Shown here: positions 12,713 to 13,997 of the stretch, one piece after another
Position numbering within the stretch: the first letter of the stretch is position 1
Layout of the letters: each line of letters starts with the position of its first letter
Assembly (NCBI GenBank): GCA_023402355.1
Contig: JAEXCG010000098.1
Span: forward strand, 1 to 13,997
Length of the DNA stretch: 13,997 nt
Reading direction: 5' to 3'
Origin: Bacillota bacterium
Lineage (GTDB): Bacteria; Bacillota; Clostridia; Christensenellales; Aristaeellaceae
Program-made: the position numbers and the translations under genes
Notes under the pieces: generated by a model
Databases searched by the model: none
The model's input: only the letters and a program-made list of their open reading frames with translations
Told to the model about the DNA's origin: nothing

Positions 12713-13951
12713 CTATCCGTCGAGCCGTGCGTGGTTGCGGCACGGCCCGCGCAGCAAATCGCCCGCGCCGATCCCCTCCGGCGCGGCGATGCGCACGCGC
12801 GCCTTCGGGTGGCCGACGACGCCAACCCGCTCGCCGGTTTCCTCCATCACGATTTCTCCCACGGTAAGCGGGACGATGCCCTTCGGGGTCATCGCCTCCA
12901 GCGCGTCGCCGGTAAAAAAGCGGTTCTTTACCTCCAGCAGTATTTCACCGTTCGGCAGCCGATCCAAAACGGCGGCGGTGAACTCGCTGTCCTGCCGGAA
13001 GCCCTCCGCGCCGGCGCATTGCTCCGGCCGTCCGAAGTAAAAGCCCGTGTCCGACGGCCGGTGGCTCGCCTTTTCCAGCTCCCGCACGAGCGGCTCGCGC
13101 AGGCTCTCGTATTCCGCCAGTGAGCGCTGATACGCGTCCAGCGCCCGGCGGTACGCGCCCACCACGGTGGCCACGTAGTATTCCGTCTTCATGCGCCCCT
13201 CGATCTTGAGGCTGGCGATGCCCGCCCTGGCGAGCTCCGGGATGTGCTCGATCATGCACAGGTCATGCGCGCTGAGGATGTAGGCGCCCCGCGAATCTTC
13301 GGTAATGGGCATGTACTCGCCGGGGCGCGTCTGCTCGACCAGGGAATAACGCCAGCGGCACGGCTGCGCGCAGCTGCCCTGGTTGGCGTCCCGCCCGGTC
13401 AGATAATTGCTCAGCACGCAGCGGCCGGAGTAGCTCATGCATACCGCGCCGTGCACGAACGCCTCAAGCTCCAGCTCCTGCGGCGTGTTTTCGCGAATCC
13501 TTTCGATTTGCGCAAGCGACAGCTCGCGCGACAGGATGACGCGCTGCGCGCCCAGCGCGTGATACAGCGAGGCGGTGCGGGCGTTGAGCGTGTTGGCCTG
13601 CGTGCTCACGTGCAGCGCAAGCTCCGGCACCTGCTCTCGCAGGAGGGTCATCACGCCCGGGTCCGAGACGATGACGGCGTCCACCCCGATCGCGTGCGCG
13701 CGCCGCGCGGCGTCCAGCATGCCGGGAATGTCCTCGTCATAGGCGAAGATGTTCATCGTCACATACAGGCGCTTGCCCGCGCCGTGCACGAGGGCGACCG
13801 CCTCTTCAAGCTGCGCGTCGTCAAAATTGCCTGCGTAGGCGCGCAGGCCGTAGTGCTTCATGCCGACGTAGACGGCGTCCGCGCCGAAGCGGACGGCTGC
13901 GCGCAATTGCCGCATACCGCCCGCCGGCGCCAGTAGCTCTGGAATTTTCAT
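12713..13951 (-). CDS. U32-family protein (TrhP/RlhA-type, 'collagenase-like peptidase' family)
   Basis: 412 residues, the usual size of the longer U32 members. Seen: an N-terminal TIM-barrel-like region beginning PELLAPAGGMRQLRAAVRFGADAVYVG, the family signature EAFVHGAVCMSYSGRC (163-178), and four cysteines C171, C178, C194 and C198 (SCAQPC) that in studied relatives hold a [4Fe-4S] cluster. The C-terminal third (about 310-405) is a small beta-rich domain (EVKNRFFTGDALEAMTP). Although named peptidases, relatives such as TrhP and RlhA act in hydroxylation of tRNA or rRNA bases; RNA modification is therefore the better guess, but the substrate is not shown by the sequence. The start ATG 13951 follows the probable stop of the upstream gene by three bases, indicating an operon that may continue into sigK. 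Confidence 0.9.
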   Translation of the reverse strand: MKIPELLAPAGGMRQLRAAVRFGADAVYVGMKHYGLRAYAGNFDDAQLEEAVALVHGAGKRLYVTMNIFAYDEDIPGMLDAARRAHAIGVDAVIVSDPGVMTLLREQVPELALHVSTQANTLNARTASLYHALGAQRVILSRELSLAQIERIRENTPQELELEAFVHGAVCMSYSGRCVLSNYLTGRDANQGSCAQPCRWRYSLVEQTRPGEYMPITEDSRGAYILSAHDLCMIEHIPELARAGIASLKIEGRMKTEYYVATVVGAYRRALDAYQRSLAEYESLREPLVRELEKASHRPSDTGFYFGRPEQCAGAEGFRQDSEFTAAVLDRLPNGEILLEVKNRFFTGDALEAMTPKGIVPLTVGEIVMEETGERVGVVGHPKARVRIAAPEGIGAGDLLRGPCRNHARLDG

Positions 13952-13954
13952 GGC

Positions 13955-13997
13955 TTACTCAATGCCCCTGCTCTTGTCGTATTCGATCCAAAGCGGC
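13955..13997 (-). CDS. 3' end of an unidentified upstream gene (partial)
   Basis: In the frame ending with TAA at 13955-13957 the last visible residues read PLWIEYDKSRGIE. The composition looks like real protein, and the stop lies three bases before the U32 start, as expected for an operon. Thirteen residues are too few to assign a family. The alternative frame (ending TGA) is also open over this short distance, so the call is tentative. Confidence 0.45.
   Translation of the reverse strand, partial: PLWIEYDKSRGIE

Noticed and set aside
12713..12760. Hairpin near the end of the U32 gene (GCCGTGC / GCACGGC) followed later by five T
   Set aside because: The stem lies within the coding end and the T-run begins about 11 bases after it, so it does not have the form of an intrinsic terminator.

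Overview
This window is a GC-rich stretch in which every supported gene lies on the minus strand. It looks like a chromosomal housekeeping region of an endospore-forming member of the Clostridia. The best evidence is an intact gene for the late mother-cell sigma factor SigK with a hydrophobic N-terminal pro-sequence. It is supported by a CD1247-type acidic zinc-ribbon protein directly after efp, VanW-domain secreted proteins, and strong AGGAGG-type ribosome binding sites. The genus cannot be fixed from the sequence. I see no mobile element, CRISPR array, RNA gene, phage gene or integration scar. Long plus-strand open frames are antisense shadows of these GC-rich genes.

Read in the direction of transcription (right to left), the layout is as follows. 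(1) At the right edge is the 3' tail of an unknown gene, then a U32-family protein (12713-13951) and sigK (11899-12642). (2) An AraC-type regulator (11130-11873) overlaps an EamA/DMT exporter (10256-11137); this pair ends at a clear terminator near 10219-10246. (3) A housekeeping operon follows: Xaa-Pro peptidase (9009-10076), elongation factor P (8386-8943) and the CD1247-type protein (7868-8344). It has a good sigma-A promoter at its head and a perfect 13-bp hairpin terminator at its end. (4) Next is a cell-envelope operon: two paralogous secreted SH3-VanW proteins (6465-7718 and 5479-6468), translationally coupled to each other and to the nucleotidase SurE (4743-5477), with an extended -10 promoter at its head. 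(5) The last is a redox operon: an RpiR-type regulator (3798-4664), a BaiN/HI0933-type flavoprotein (2564-3835), a GlpA-like FAD oxidoreductase with a C-terminal 2Fe-2S domain (1075-2517), and a pyridine-nucleotide-disulphide-type oxidoreductase cut by the left edge (1-1078).

Functionally these are separate transcription units. The two most specific inferences are local. First, the rpiR promoter carries a long imperfect palindrome over its -10 box, which suggests feedback control of rpiR together with three flavoproteins, at least two of them resembling the glycerol-3-phosphate oxidation module. Second, the intact pro-SigK implies activation by proteolytic processing. I found no convincing previously undescribed system; the remaining observations are modest and testable.
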